In this document: piece by piece, positions 37,904 to 47,164 of the stretch | How the letters are laid out: each line of letters starts with the position of its first letter | Numbering within the stretch: the stretch's first letter is position 1 | Origin: G963662675 sp963676845 | Lineage (GTDB): Bacteria; Bacteroidota; Bacteroidia; Bacteroidales; Prolixibacteraceae | NCBI GenBank assembly: GCA_963676845.2 | Contig: CAXXKK010000037.1 | Coordinates: forward strand, 144,430 to 208,429 | Length of the DNA stretch: 64,000 nt | Direction: 5' to 3' | Notes under the pieces: model-generated | Told to the model about the DNA's origin: nothing | The model's database searches: none | The model's input: the letters and a program-made list of their open reading frames with translations, nothing else | Made by a program: the position numbers and the translations under genes

Positions 37904-39199
37904 CTAGACAAGATCAAGGATTCGTTCCAAACGAATTCCTCTGGATCCTTTAACCAGGATTGTTTTATTATCCAATATTTTTGATTGGTTTAAAAATTTA
38001 AAAAGGAGTTCGGAATTTTCGAACTTCTTTATTTTTGAGTCTGTTACAAGTTCTGAAAAACATTTCCCAACAAGAAAGATCTCCTTAAAATTCTTTTCAG
38101 AAATAAACTCTACAATTTTTTTGTGTTCTGCTTCTGAATATTCACCCAATTCCAGCATATCACCCAAAATCACCATTTTATCGAAAGAACTATCCATCTC
38201 CTCAAAATTCCTTAAAGCCTCTATCATACTGGACGGATTTGCATTATAAGCATCCATAATTATCTGGCTTCTTCCTTTTCGGATAAACTGTGAACGATTA
38301 TTTTTTGGTGAATAATTTTCTATTGCCTTCTGAATTTTTAAAGGATCAATATCAAAAAACAATCCTACACGGGCAGCTGCCAAAATATTCTCAAAATTGT
38401 AAGCACCAATCAGATTAGATTTGAGATACAGCCAACCTTTAGGGAACAAAGCTTTAATGGTCAAAAATACAGAAGAGCCTTCAGTTACTCCATACAAATC
38501 CGCTTCTTTGCTTCTACCATAAGTTAACTTTTCAAGTCCTTCTGATTGTTTCTGCAAGATTTCATTGTCCAAATTCAGGAAACACTTTCCCTTATTATTT
38601 CTTAGAAAATCATATAACTCTGATTTTGTTTTAATTACACCTTCAAAAGAACCAAATCCTTCCAAGTGGGCTTTGCCAACATTAGTAATTAGTCCAAAAT
38701 CCGGTTCTGCAATTTTACACAAGTCTGCAATCTCTCCCGGATGATTCGCCCCCATTTCCACAACAGCAATGTCTGTATCTGGTTGAATACTCAATAAGGT
38801 TAAAGGAACTCCAATATGATTATTTAGATTACCTTTTGTAAAAGTGATCTTATAACTCTGAGATAAGACTTTAGAAATCAATTCCTTTGTTGTCGTTTTC
38901 CCATTTGTTCCCGTTATAGCTAATAATCTTACACCAAGTTTTCGTCGATGATAATTAGCCAAATTCTGCAAACACTTAAGCGTATCCTCAACCAGAACTA
39001 TTTTAGGATTATTTGCAAATTCCGGATTATCCACAATAGCATAAGTTGCGCCTTTAGCCAAAGCATCTGCTGCATATTTATTTCCATCAAAGTTTTGACC
39101 TTTTAATGCAAAAAAGATACTCCCTTCTTTAATCTCACGACTATCTGTTGAGATAAGAGGACTTTGAAGAAATAATTTATAAATGTCTTCTATTTTCAT
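37904..39199 (-). CDS. murF: UDP-N-acetylmuramoyl-tripeptide--D-alanyl-D-alanine ligase
   Basis: 431-residue Mur ligase adding D-Ala-D-Ala to the peptidoglycan precursor in the cytosol. Shows STDSREIKEGSIFFALKG, ITGTNGKTTTKELI, NLNNHIGVPLTL, VEMGANHPGEI, MDAYNANPSSM and LVKGSRGIRLE. The start at 39199 (MKIEDIYKLF) is chosen since the longer frame from 39232 would run through the terminator of gldJ. Confidence 0.94.
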   Translation of the reverse strand: MKIEDIYKLFLQSPLISTDSREIKEGSIFFALKGQNFDGNKYAADALAKGATYAIVDNPEFANNPKIVLVEDTLKCLQNLANYHRRKLGVRLLAITGTNGKTTTKELISKVLSQSYKITFTKGNLNNHIGVPLTLLSIQPDTDIAVVEMGANHPGEIADLCKIAEPDFGLITNVGKAHLEGFGSFEGVIKTKSELYDFLRNNKGKCFLNLDNEILQKQSEGLEKLTYGRSKEADLYGVTEGSSVFLTIKALFPKGWLYLKSNLIGAYNFENILAAARVGLFFDIDPLKIQKAIENYSPKNNRSQFIRKGRSQIIMDAYNANPSSMIEALRNFEEMDSSFDKMVILGDMLELGEYSEAEHKKIVEFISEKNFKEIFLVGKCFSELVTDSKIKKFENSELLFKFLNQSKILDNKTILVKGSRGIRLERILDLV

Positions 39200-39214
39200 A
39201 TTCTCGGAAAAAAG

Positions 39215-39241
39215 AAAACCCCATTCTTTCAATGAGGTTTT
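39215..39241 (-). terminator. Terminator after gldJ
   Basis: 11-bp stem AAAACCCCATT / AATGAGGTTTT with one mismatch and a 5-base loop, about 27 bases past the gldJ stop on the minus strand. It separates gldJ from murF. Confidence 0.7.
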
Positions 39242-39267
39242 TCAGATATAATGATAAATACTATTTT

Positions 39268-40713
39268 TTAGAATCCACCAGGGCTTCCTACCTGAGTCAT
39301 TGCACAACGGAATCCAAGGTCATTTGAAGAACCATCTTCATCCATATAGCGACGAGTTCCCGGAACTAACCAATATGGTCTGTCTTTCCATGAACCACCT
39401 TTATAAACTCTGGACTTATCTGAAATAAGCGATGGAAAATCTTCGGTATCATCTGAAACATACATTTGGTCAGTATTCAGATTTGTTTGTTCCACCCAAT
39501 TTTCACCTTCAATAATTTGAGTAGAATAATCACCATCTGAATAATTGCGGTAATCAGCAATTGTATCTTGAATTAGTTCACCAAACTCATCGCGAATTAA
39601 ATTACCATTTTGATCTTTTCGATACTCTGTATATACATTACCTCTGTATGGTTGGAATTCGGCAACATCCAATTGAGAAGTAGGTCTGTACACATCAGAA
39701 ACCCATTCATTTACGTTACCTGCCATACAATATAATCCATAATCATTGGGTTCATATGAATCAACTGGCGCAGTAATATCAGCGTTATCATTCAATGCAC
39801 CAGCCATACCCATCAAATCACCTCTTCCTCGAGTATAGTTTGCCATCATTAAGCCACGATCTCCTCCTTTTGAGTCATCTCTAAGATAACCACCATTCCA
39901 TGGATATATTTTTCTTTCAGTTAATAGTTCACCGTCTGTATTTTCAATCAAACCGTATGCAGCATATTCCCATTCTGCCTCAGTTGGAAGCCTGTAATTT
40001 GGTAATAAAACACCATCTTCCCATTGCAATCTTCTAACATTTCCTGAAGCATCTTCAACTGGTCTGTTACCATCATTTCCCTGATACAATCCTGCTAAAT
40101 ATGTATTCGTTGTAAATATGTTTTGTCCAGACTGAGCATTATCATAAGCGATGATACCTTCATTGACTAATATATTTTCGTTAACACGGTCAGTTCTCCA
40201 CTCACAATAATCATTTGCCTGAAGCCAACTAACTCCAACAACAGGATAATTACTATATGCTGGATGCCTTAAATAATTCATAATGTAAGGCTCGTTGTAA
40301 GCTAATTCATCTCTCCAAACAAGAGTATCAGGTAAAGCTGCTTCATATTTTTCCGGATTATTAGGATATACTCTTTTCAACCAAAATAAATATTCCCGGT
40401 AATCTAAATTTGAAACTTCTGTTTCATCCATATAAAATGAAGCTACAGTTACTCTGCGAGGTTGATTATTCCAATCATACATTACATCCTGCTCAACTTG
40501 TCCCATGGTAAAAGTACCACCTTCAATAAACGTTAAACCAGGACCTGCAAACTGTTGATAATCAGGATCAGTTTGAAATCCTCCATTGTCCGGATCATTA
40601 TAATTCCAACCAGTTGTTTTGGATGTATTTCGACTACCACCTCCACCACTAAACAGACCACAACTAGATAGAGATAAAATTAAACCCAGTAATAAAATGG
40701 TGTTAAATTTCAT
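39268..40713 (-). CDS. gldJ: Gliding/secretion lipoprotein GldJ (FGE-sulfatase fold)
   Basis: 481-residue lipoprotein with lipobox LSSC (Cys18), followed by a Gly/Ser-rich linker and a formylglycine-generating-enzyme-like domain: FIEGGTFTMGQVEQD, ETEVSNLDYREYL, YPVVGVSWLQANDYCEW, RLPTEAEWEYAAYG, AGNVNEWVSDVY and GGSWKDRPYWLVPGTRRY...LGFRCA. GldJ supports assembly and function of the type IX secretion motor. The identity rests on the fold plus synteny: gldJ next to porU and porV is the order known from Flavobacterium johnsoniae. PorK/GldK is a related lipoprotein, but its usual neighbours (porL, porM, porN) are absent here. Confidence 0.87.
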   Translation of the reverse strand: MKFNTILLLGLILSLSSCGLFSGGGGSRNTSKTTGWNYNDPDNGGFQTDPDYQQFAGPGLTFIEGGTFTMGQVEQDVMYDWNNQPRRVTVASFYMDETEVSNLDYREYLFWLKRVYPNNPEKYEAALPDTLVWRDELAYNEPYIMNYLRHPAYSNYPVVGVSWLQANDYCEWRTDRVNENILVNEGIIAYDNAQSGQNIFTTNTYLAGLYQGNDGNRPVEDASGNVRRLQWEDGVLLPNYRLPTEAEWEYAAYGLIENTDGELLTERKIYPWNGGYLRDDSKGGDRGLMMANYTRGRGDLMGMAGALNDNADITAPVDSYEPNDYGLYCMAGNVNEWVSDVYRPTSQLDVAEFQPYRGNVYTEYRKDQNGNLIRDEFGELIQDTIADYRNYSDGDYSTQIIEGENWVEQTNLNTDQMYVSDDTEDFPSLISDKSRVYKGGSWKDRPYWLVPGTRRYMDEDGSSNDLGFRCAMTQVGSPGGF

Positions 40714-40747
40714 TTTAAATGTATTTTCAATTTTAATTTATTACACA

Positions 40748-40755
40748 CAAATATA
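40748..40755 (-). promoter_or_regulatory. -7 box upstream of gldJ
   Basis: Minus-strand TATATTTG at 40755-40748, a perfect TAnnTTTG, about 35 bases before the gldJ start. No TTTG was found 19 bases upstream, so only half of the promoter is supported. Confidence 0.5.
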
Positions 40756-40933
40756 ACTAATTTGTTCTATTCTTATTGCTTGAAGAAATTATCTTTCCAC
40801 CAAAAAATATTATTTACTTACTTTACAAAGTAAAATAAGAAACCTTTACTGGCATTGTTTGTTTCATATTTTTCAATTTTGTAATAATATTCAATATTAA
40901 GCGTTCCTAAACAAACATCGACCTGATCAGCAA

Positions 40934-43900
40934 ATGAAAAAATATATACTTATTATTATCTTAATTTATGTAGAATTAAATTCCTGGGGCCAATCATTTC
41001 CAAGAGTAATTAACTGGTATACTAACACATTTGGGACAGAAGTATTTACGAACGTTTCATTCACAAATGAGAACTTGCCTATTTTTACAGAAACTCTTCA
41101 AATTGAAGAAAATCAACAAGTAATAATTAAGAATCTCGTTTTTGAAAATTATACTGGAAACACCAATAACATAGGTTTTATACCCAAACAAATATCTTTT
41201 GACAATATCAGGAATATCAAGAGTAACAATGAGATTTACGCCTGGATCGAATTTATTCCAATTATTAATTCCAATGGACAACTTAAAAAACTTGTTTCTT
41301 TCACCATTGATATTAAAAATGAAGAAAACGAAAATATAAAATCTGCTCAGAGTTGGAAATCAAACTCTGTTCTTTCATCCGGGAAATGGGTAAAAATTAA
41401 AACAAGTGAGCGGGGAATTCAAAAGGTACCATATAGCCAACTTGAAAACTGGGGCTTCTCTTCTCCTGAAAATGTAAAAATCTATGGTAATGGAGGTTAC
41501 ATGTTATCAAAAACAAATGACAGCTCTTTCCAGGACGATCTATCACAAATTAGCATTTGGCATGGGAAAGATGAAAACAATGACGACTGCATTTTTTTCT
41601 ATTCAACCGGGACAATAAAATGGAACTACGATGAAGATACAGACCTATTTAGTCATGAAAAAAATGATTATTCCGATTATTGTTATTATTATCTAAGCGA
41701 CCAGGGAAGTCAAAAATTTGTTGAAGATACGAATGAAGAGACATCCAGTTTCAACCATGACATAAGCACTTTCCAAGACTATCAACTCTATGAGAATGAT
41801 GCAACAAATGTTCTTAAGTCAGGTAGAAAATGGTATGATGATAGATTTTCTGTAAATAACAGTAAAACTTATGAATTTTCATTTCCCAACATTGTCTCAT
41901 CATCTCCTGCCACCATTTCTGTTGAAAGTATTGGAAGATCCGAATCAAGCTCACGTTTTTTATTATATGTTGAAGATGAACAAATAAGTAATCTATATTT
42001 TCAATCGGTTGATGTTTCAAGCTCATCAAGCATATATGCATCAACCAATAAAACTACGGTTGAATATTCAGACCTAGATGAAGAATTTGAAATCAGGTTA
42101 AGATATGCTGCTTCTAGCCCATCCTCTAATGGATGGCTAGACTTTATTGAGATAAATGCCACTAGAAACTTGGTTTTTGATAGTCCCCAACTCATTTTTA
42201 GAACTCCAAAAACAGTTGGAGAAGGAAATATTACACGCTACAATCTGGAAACGGATGAAAATAATCTTCAAATATGGGATATTACTGATTTCACAAATCC
42301 ATCATCAATACCATTCTCACAAACAGGGTCAGATGTCCAATTCTTGGCAGAATCGGAGTCCTTGCGTGAATTCATTGCATTCAATCCGGATGGGAATATC
42401 CCTGAGCCCGAAAAAGTTGAAGATATTGAAAATCAAGACTTACATGCATCTTCTATCCCTGAAATGATTATCATATCTCATCCAAATTTCATTGAAAGTG
42501 CTTATGAACTAGCATCTTTCCATCAGCAAAATGATAATATGAATGTCTCTGTTGTAACTACATCTCAAATTTACAATGAGTTCTCAAGCGGTATTGCAGA
42601 TGTATCCGGGATCCGAAATTTCTTAAAAATGTACTATGACAAAACAAATGAAGGGAATGGCGAATTTAAATATGCATTGCTTTTCGGAGATGGTAGTTAT
42701 GACAATAAAAATATTCTTGAACACAATCTAAATTTCATCCCAACATATCAAACAAGTAACTCTCTGGTTCCCACTTCCTCCTTTGTTTCCGATGATTTCT
42801 TTGCCCTACTGGACGAAGGAGAAGGTGAATACATCGGATTTATTGATATTGGCATAGGAAGAGTACCTGCAAAAAATTCATTGGAAGCAGCAATAGTTGT
42901 TGATAAAATCAAAAACTACGCTTCTCCAAATGCACTGGGCGACTGGAGAAACACAATCTGCTTTATCTCTGATGACGAAGACAATAATACACACATGACT
43001 CAAACGGAACAACTAGCAGATGATATAAATGAAATACATCCGGAATACTACACCGACAAAATATATTTAGATGCTTATCAAGAAGAAACAACCCCATCGG
43101 GAAATACTTATCCGGATGTAAATACGGCATTATCAGAAAGAGTTAAAAATGGCACCTTAATTCTAAATTATACAGGACACGCAAATGAAAAAGCACTTGC
43201 AGAAGAAGAAATATTGAACACAAACGATATTGATGCCTGGACGAACTACAATAGACTACCAATCTTTATTACAGCCACCTGTGAGTTTAGTCGCTTTGAT
43301 GATGACGATAATTCAGGTGGAGAACATATACTTTTCAACTCAAGTGGAGGTGGTATCGGATTGTTTAGTACAACCCGTCTTGTTTATTCATCTCAAAACT
43401 TCATTCTAAACCACGAAATTTACGAACATATTTTCAGCCAGGATGAAAACGGGGAAAATCTTCGAATGGGAGACGTTCTTAGATTAACAAAAAACAGTAT
43501 AACTACCGGGACCAACAAACGTAACTTCACCTTACTTGGAGATCCGGCATTAAGCCTTTCGTTCCCTCAATACAGAGTTAAAACAGAAACAATAAATGGT
43601 GTTGCAATAGAAATACAAAATGACACTATTAAAGCACTTTCTACAGTTACCATAACAGGTAAAATAACTGACACAGATGGAAATACTCTTCATGATTTCA
43701 ATGGCGAAATTGTTCCAATAGTATACGACAAACAAGACACAGTAAAAACACTTGGGAATAATGATGAAACTCCTTTTGAATACAAAATTCAAAATAATAT
43801 TATTTATAAAGGAGTGACTACGGTCAATTCCGGAGAATTTGAATTCTCTTTTATCGTTCCTAAGGATATTTCATACGCTGTTGGACCTGGGAAAATCACT

Positions 43901-44641
43901 TATTATGCCAATAACGGAGAAATTGATGCCAATGGATATACCTCAGATTTTCTAATTGGTGGCTACTCCGAGAATGCAGTTAATGACAATATCGGTCCTG
44001 AACTAAATGCATACTTAGATGATGAAAGTTTTAAATCCGGAGATGAAGTTGGGAAAAACTCAATCTTGTATGTTACCATTAAAGACGAAACGGGAATTAA
44101 TACTATTGGAACAAGAATCGGACATGACATCACAGCAGTTATTGATGGCAATGAAAGTAACCTTATAATATTAAACGATTATTACCTGTCAGACAAAGAC
44201 AGCTACACTTCAGGTTCTGTTATTTATCCAATTAGCGGACTTGAAGCAGGAGAACATACCATCACTATAAAAGTGTGGGATGTTATTAATAACTCATCTG
44301 AGTATACCATTAATTTTACAATCACAGACGAACTATATATTGAGGAAGTTTTAAACTATCCGAATCCTGTTAACGATCACACTTATTTCCAATTCATCCA
44401 TAATCGTCCTGATGAAAGTCTGGATACTCGAATAGAAATCTATGATTACTCTGGTAGTATGATAGATTTAATCTCTGAAAAAATAAACTCAAGTGGAAAA
44501 GAAAGCATTCCTATATTATGGGAAGTAAATGACAGTCAAGCACTAATAAGAAACGGAGCTTATTTATACAGGGTTATTATTAAGGCTAGCGATGGAAACA
44601 GTGCTAGTAAAACAGGAAAAATGATAATTTTAAAATACTAA
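40934..44641 (+). CDS. porU: Type IX secretion C-terminal signal peptidase (PorU)
   Basis: 1235-residue cell-surface cysteine peptidase of the gingipain (C25) family that removes C-terminal sorting domains from type IX cargo and attaches lipopolysaccharide. A signal peptide (ending in SWGQ) leads to an N-terminal beta-rich region. The catalytic domain has His749 in NYTGHANEKALAEE and Cys783 in ITATCEFSRFD. The C-terminus has an Ig-like stretch and ends with an anchoring domain (LNYPNPVNDHTYFQF...), a sorting-domain-like segment as in other PorU proteins. It precedes porV by 108 bases. Confidence 0.93.
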   Translation: MKKYILIIILIYVELNSWGQSFPRVINWYTNTFGTEVFTNVSFTNENLPIFTETLQIEENQQVIIKNLVFENYTGNTNNIGFIPKQISFDNIRNIKSNNEIYAWIEFIPIINSNGQLKKLVSFTIDIKNEENENIKSAQSWKSNSVLSSGKWVKIKTSERGIQKVPYSQLENWGFSSPENVKIYGNGGYMLSKTNDSSFQDDLSQISIWHGKDENNDDCIFFYSTGTIKWNYDEDTDLFSHEKNDYSDYCYYYLSDQGSQKFVEDTNEETSSFNHDISTFQDYQLYENDATNVLKSGRKWYDDRFSVNNSKTYEFSFPNIVSSSPATISVESIGRSESSSRFLLYVEDEQISNLYFQSVDVSSSSSIYASTNKTTVEYSDLDEEFEIRLRYAASSPSSNGWLDFIEINATRNLVFDSPQLIFRTPKTVGEGNITRYNLETDENNLQIWDITDFTNPSSIPFSQTGSDVQFLAESESLREFIAFNPDGNIPEPEKVEDIENQDLHASSIPEMIIISHPNFIESAYELASFHQQNDNMNVSVVTTSQIYNEFSSGIADVSGIRNFLKMYYDKTNEGNGEFKYALLFGDGSYDNKNILEHNLNFIPTYQTSNSLVPTSSFVSDDFFALLDEGEGEYIGFIDIGIGRVPAKNSLEAAIVVDKIKNYASPNALGDWRNTICFISDDEDNNTHMTQTEQLADDINEIHPEYYTDKIYLDAYQEETTPSGNTYPDVNTALSERVKNGTLILNYTGHANEKALAEEEILNTNDIDAWTNYNRLPIFITATCEFSRFDDDDNSGGEHILFNSSGGGIGLFSTTRLVYSSQNFILNHEIYEHIFSQDENGENLRMGDVLRLTKNSITTGTNKRNFTLLGDPALSLSFPQYRVKTETINGVAIEIQNDTIKALSTVTITGKITDTDGNTLHDFNGEIVPIVYDKQDTVKTLGNNDETPFEYKIQNNIIYKGVTTVNSGEFEFSFIVPKDISYAVGPGKITYYANNGEIDANGYTSDFLIGGYSENAVNDNIGPELNAYLDDESFKSGDEVGKNSILYVTIKDETGINTIGTRIGHDITAVIDGNESNLIILNDYYLSDKDSYTSGSVIYPISGLEAGEHTITIKVWDVINNSSEYTINFTITDELYIEEVLNYPNPVNDHTYFQFIHNRPDESLDTRIEIYDYSGSMIDLISEKINSSGKESIPILWEVNDSQALIRNGAYLYRVIIKASDGNSASKTGKMIILKY

Positions 44642-44714
44642 AAGAATATACTTTTTTTACATTCACTGCGTTTTCAAAATGTTTAAACTGGCATAAAAAC
44701 ATACTTACATTATT

Positions 44715-44722
44715 TATATTTG
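44715..44722 (+). promoter_or_regulatory. -7 box upstream of porV
   Basis: Perfect TATATTTG at 44715-44722, 28 bases before the porV start. The 108-base gap after porU and this box suggest porV has its own promoter in addition to read-through. No clear -33 box. Confidence 0.5.
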
Positions 44723-44749
44723 CATCTCATTTACTGAAAATAGAATAAA

Positions 44750-45919
44750 ATGAAACAATTTTTTGCATTAACTGCAACCTTATTAGTTATGAGCCTGGGG
44801 GCAATCCAGTCATTTGGGCAAACATCAACCTCTGTAACAGGTGCTAACACAATTTCAACAGGTGTACCATTCCTTTCAATTGCTCCAGACTCAAGAGCAG
44901 GCGCAATGGGAGATGTTGGTGTAGCAACCTCCCCGGACATAAATTCACAACACTGGAACCCTGCAAAATATGCATTTATTGACAGTGAAATGGGGATTGC
45001 GTTGTCTTATACTCCATGGCTTAGGAAATTGGTTAACGATGTCAATCTTGCTTATTTAGCTGGATATAAAAAGCTGGATGAATATCAAACAATAAGTGCG
45101 TCATTACGCTATTTTTCATTAGGTGACATCATGTTTAGAGATGAAAATTCAGACCCTATAGGCTTACAAAGTCCCAATGAATTTGCCTTCGATGTAGGCT
45201 ATATTAGATCACTTACAGATGAATTATCCGGTTCTGTTGTATTCCGTTATATTCGTTCAGATCTGGGTAGTGGACAAGAAAATTTCTTCCCTGGAAATTC
45301 TTTTGCAGCTGATGTTGCATTCTATTACCGACATGAAATGAGAGCAAACCGCAAGGATGCTGCTTTTAGTGCTGGTATTAATATCTCCAATATCGGGAAC
45401 AAAGTTTCTTATGACGACGGTGAAACAAAAGACTTCATTCCGACCAATTTAAGGCTCGGTGCAGGTTATGAAATGGAAATGGATAATTATAATAAAATTT
45501 CCTTCAACATTGATTTTAACAAATTACTAGTTCCTACACCTCAATATATTGAAGACTCAGGAGAAGGTGGTGTAATAATAGGAAGTGGTATCAGTGATGA
45601 TAAATCAGTAATCGAAGGTATTTTCTCATCCTTTGGTGATGCCCCCGGAGGTTTAAAAGAAGAGCTACAAGAGGTAAATGTTTCGCTTGGTATGGAGTAC
45701 TGGTATAACGAACAATTTGCAATTAGAGCTGGATACTTTTACGAAAATGAGAATAAAGGAAATAGAAAATATTTTACAGCAGGTGCAGGACTTAAAATGA
45801 ATGTTTTTGCCCTCGACTTTGCCTATATGATGCCAACTGCAGCCAACCATCCATTGGCAAACACATTAAGATTCTCTCTTTCGTTTGATTTTGAAGCATT
45901 CGGTAATCAAAACAACTAA
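44750..45919 (+). CDS. porV: Type IX secretion outer-membrane protein PorV (LptO)
   Basis: 389-residue FadL-like beta-barrel. The signal peptide (ending in SFGQ) is followed by the hallmark GVPFLSIAPDSRAGAMGDVG, then SQHWNPAKYAF. The C-terminus is aromatic barrel strands (LRFSLSFDFEAF). PorV receives cargo at the translocon and passes it to PorU. It lies 9 bases ahead of ispF. Confidence 0.93.
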   Translation: MKQFFALTATLLVMSLGAIQSFGQTSTSVTGANTISTGVPFLSIAPDSRAGAMGDVGVATSPDINSQHWNPAKYAFIDSEMGIALSYTPWLRKLVNDVNLAYLAGYKKLDEYQTISASLRYFSLGDIMFRDENSDPIGLQSPNEFAFDVGYIRSLTDELSGSVVFRYIRSDLGSGQENFFPGNSFAADVAFYYRHEMRANRKDAAFSAGINISNIGNKVSYDDGETKDFIPTNLRLGAGYEMEMDNYNKISFNIDFNKLLVPTPQYIEDSGEGGVIIGSGISDDKSVIEGIFSSFGDAPGGLKEELQEVNVSLGMEYWYNEQFAIRAGYFYENENKGNRKYFTAGAGLKMNVFALDFAYMMPTAANHPLANTLRFSLSFDFEAFGNQNN

Positions 45920-45928
45920 AAAGAAATT

Positions 45929-46405
45929 ATGACTTTTCGAACAGGTTTCGGATATGACGTACACCGCCTTACTGAAGGAGAAAGCCTTTGGTTAGGCGGT
46001 GTTCTTATTCCCCACAACAAAGGAACAGTTGCCCATTCCGATGGAGATGTGCTAATCCATGCACTCTGTGATGCCCTTTTAGGGGCAGCAAAACTACGAG
46101 ATATAGGCTATCATTTTCCCGATACTTCTTCAGATTTCAAAAATATCGACAGCAAAATATTGTTAAAAGAAACATATAAGCTTGTAACCCAAAAAGGCTA
46201 CCAGATTGGGAATATTGACCTTACTATAGCAGCTCAAAAACCAAGATTAAAAGACTTTATTCCTGAAATGGAAAAAAAATTGGCAGAAGTTCTGGGAATT
46301 GACATAGACGCTATTTCAATTAAAGCAACAACAACAGAGAAACTGGGTTTCGAAGGACGTGAAGAAGGAATATCTGCCTATGCTTCCGTTTTAATCTCAA
46401 AATAA
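45929..46405 (+). CDS. ispF: 2-C-methyl-D-erythritol 2,4-cyclodiphosphate synthase
   Basis: 158-residue enzyme of the non-mevalonate isoprenoid pathway. Shows the metal-binding DVHRL, GGVLIPHNKG, AHSDGDVLIHALCDALLGA, ATTTEKLGFEGREEGISAYA. Trimeric zinc enzyme of normal length. Tight spacing (9 bases after porV, 8 before the next gene) indicates co-transcription with porV, a purely positional link. Confidence 0.95.
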   Translation: MTFRTGFGYDVHRLTEGESLWLGGVLIPHNKGTVAHSDGDVLIHALCDALLGAAKLRDIGYHFPDTSSDFKNIDSKILLKETYKLVTQKGYQIGNIDLTIAAQKPRLKDFIPEMEKKLAEVLGIDIDAISIKATTTEKLGFEGREEGISAYASVLISK

Positions 46406-46413
46406 AATATAAG

Positions 46414-46774
46414 ATGAAAAAAACATTGGTGATTGGTGCAAGTGTAAAGCCTGAAAGATATTCAAACAAAGCAATTCACGCATTAAAAAAAAAGGGACAC
46501 GAAGTAGTTGCCCTGGCAACAAAAAAACGGACAGGTTGACGATGTTGTTTTTGAAACAGAACAAAAACATATTGATGATTTAGATACTATAACGTTATAT
46601 ATCAGACCCCGGCATCAAGCCCAGTATTCAGATTATATTATGAACCTAAATCCCAAACGAGTAATATTTAATCCGGGAACAGAAAACGATGACTTTGCCA
46701 CAAAGCTCAAAAAAAACGGAATTGAAGTTGAAAATGCATGTACTCTGGTTTTACTTAGTCTGGGAGTTTACTGA
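46414..46774 (+). pseudogene. CoA-binding-domain protein, one-base frameshift
   Basis: About 119 residues when repaired. The first part, MKKTLVIGASVKPERYSNKAI, and the second, KHIDDLDTITLYIRPRHQAQ...IFNPGTENDDFA, make a Rossmann-like CoA-binding domain (YccU/succinyl-CoA synthetase alpha type). The frame is lost in a run of seven A at 46521-46527; six A would give ATKNGQVDDVV in one frame. The stop overlaps the next start (TGATG). The family's role is unclear. It is most likely intact in the living cell. Confidence 0.82.
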
Positions 46775-47107
46775 TGTTTACAGAAATTATAACACTTGAA
46801 GAATACAAACAAATCATCCAAAAAGAAGCTGCGGTATTAGCTTATTTCTCAACTGAAGAATGTAATGTTTGTAAAGTTCTAAAAACCCAAAATTGGGGAA
46901 CATTTGAAAGCTGAATATCCAAAAATAAAGCAATTATACATCAATTTAAACAAAGCCCCTGAACTAGCAGCTCAAAACAGAATCTTTACAGTACCTACAG
47001 TACTAATATTTTTTAATGGAAAAGAATTCTTCAGAAAAAGCAGAAACCTGAGTATCAATGAACTTATGAAAGAAATTTCGAGACCGTACAAACTTATGTT
47101 TGACTAA
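46774..47107 (+). pseudogene. Thioredoxin-family protein, one-base frameshift
   Basis: About 110 residues when repaired. The start MFTEIITLEEYKQII leads to an atypical active site ECNVCK, then VLKPKIGEHLKAEYPKIKQLYINLNK, and cis-Pro in FTVPTVLIFFNGKE. The frame breaks at five A (46881-46885); four A restore it. The CxVC site with Asn is unlike classical thioredoxin CGPC. Translationally coupled to the CoA-binding gene by TGATG. A small thiol oxidoreductase is likely. Confidence 0.82.
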
Positions 47108-47111
47108 ATTC

Positions 47112-47142
47112 TTTGACAATAAGATAAATAGGTTTATTTTAG
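47112..47142 (+). promoter_or_regulatory. Likely promoter of the TPR sensor kinase gene
   Basis: TTTG at 47112-47115, a 19-base spacer, TATTTTAG at 47135-47142 (one mismatch to TAnnTTTG), 22 bases before the ATG. Confidence 0.5.
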
Positions 47143-47164
47143 TGCATCATTTTTAAAAAGTTAA

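Noticed and set aside
41814..42195. Frames on the minus strand inside porU
   Set aside because: They are opposite-strand shadows of a well-supported 1235-residue gene.
46521..46527. Programmed ribosomal frameshift at A7
   Set aside because: The same type of single surplus base occurs in six other unrelated genes, some without slippery sites, so a common technical cause is more likely.
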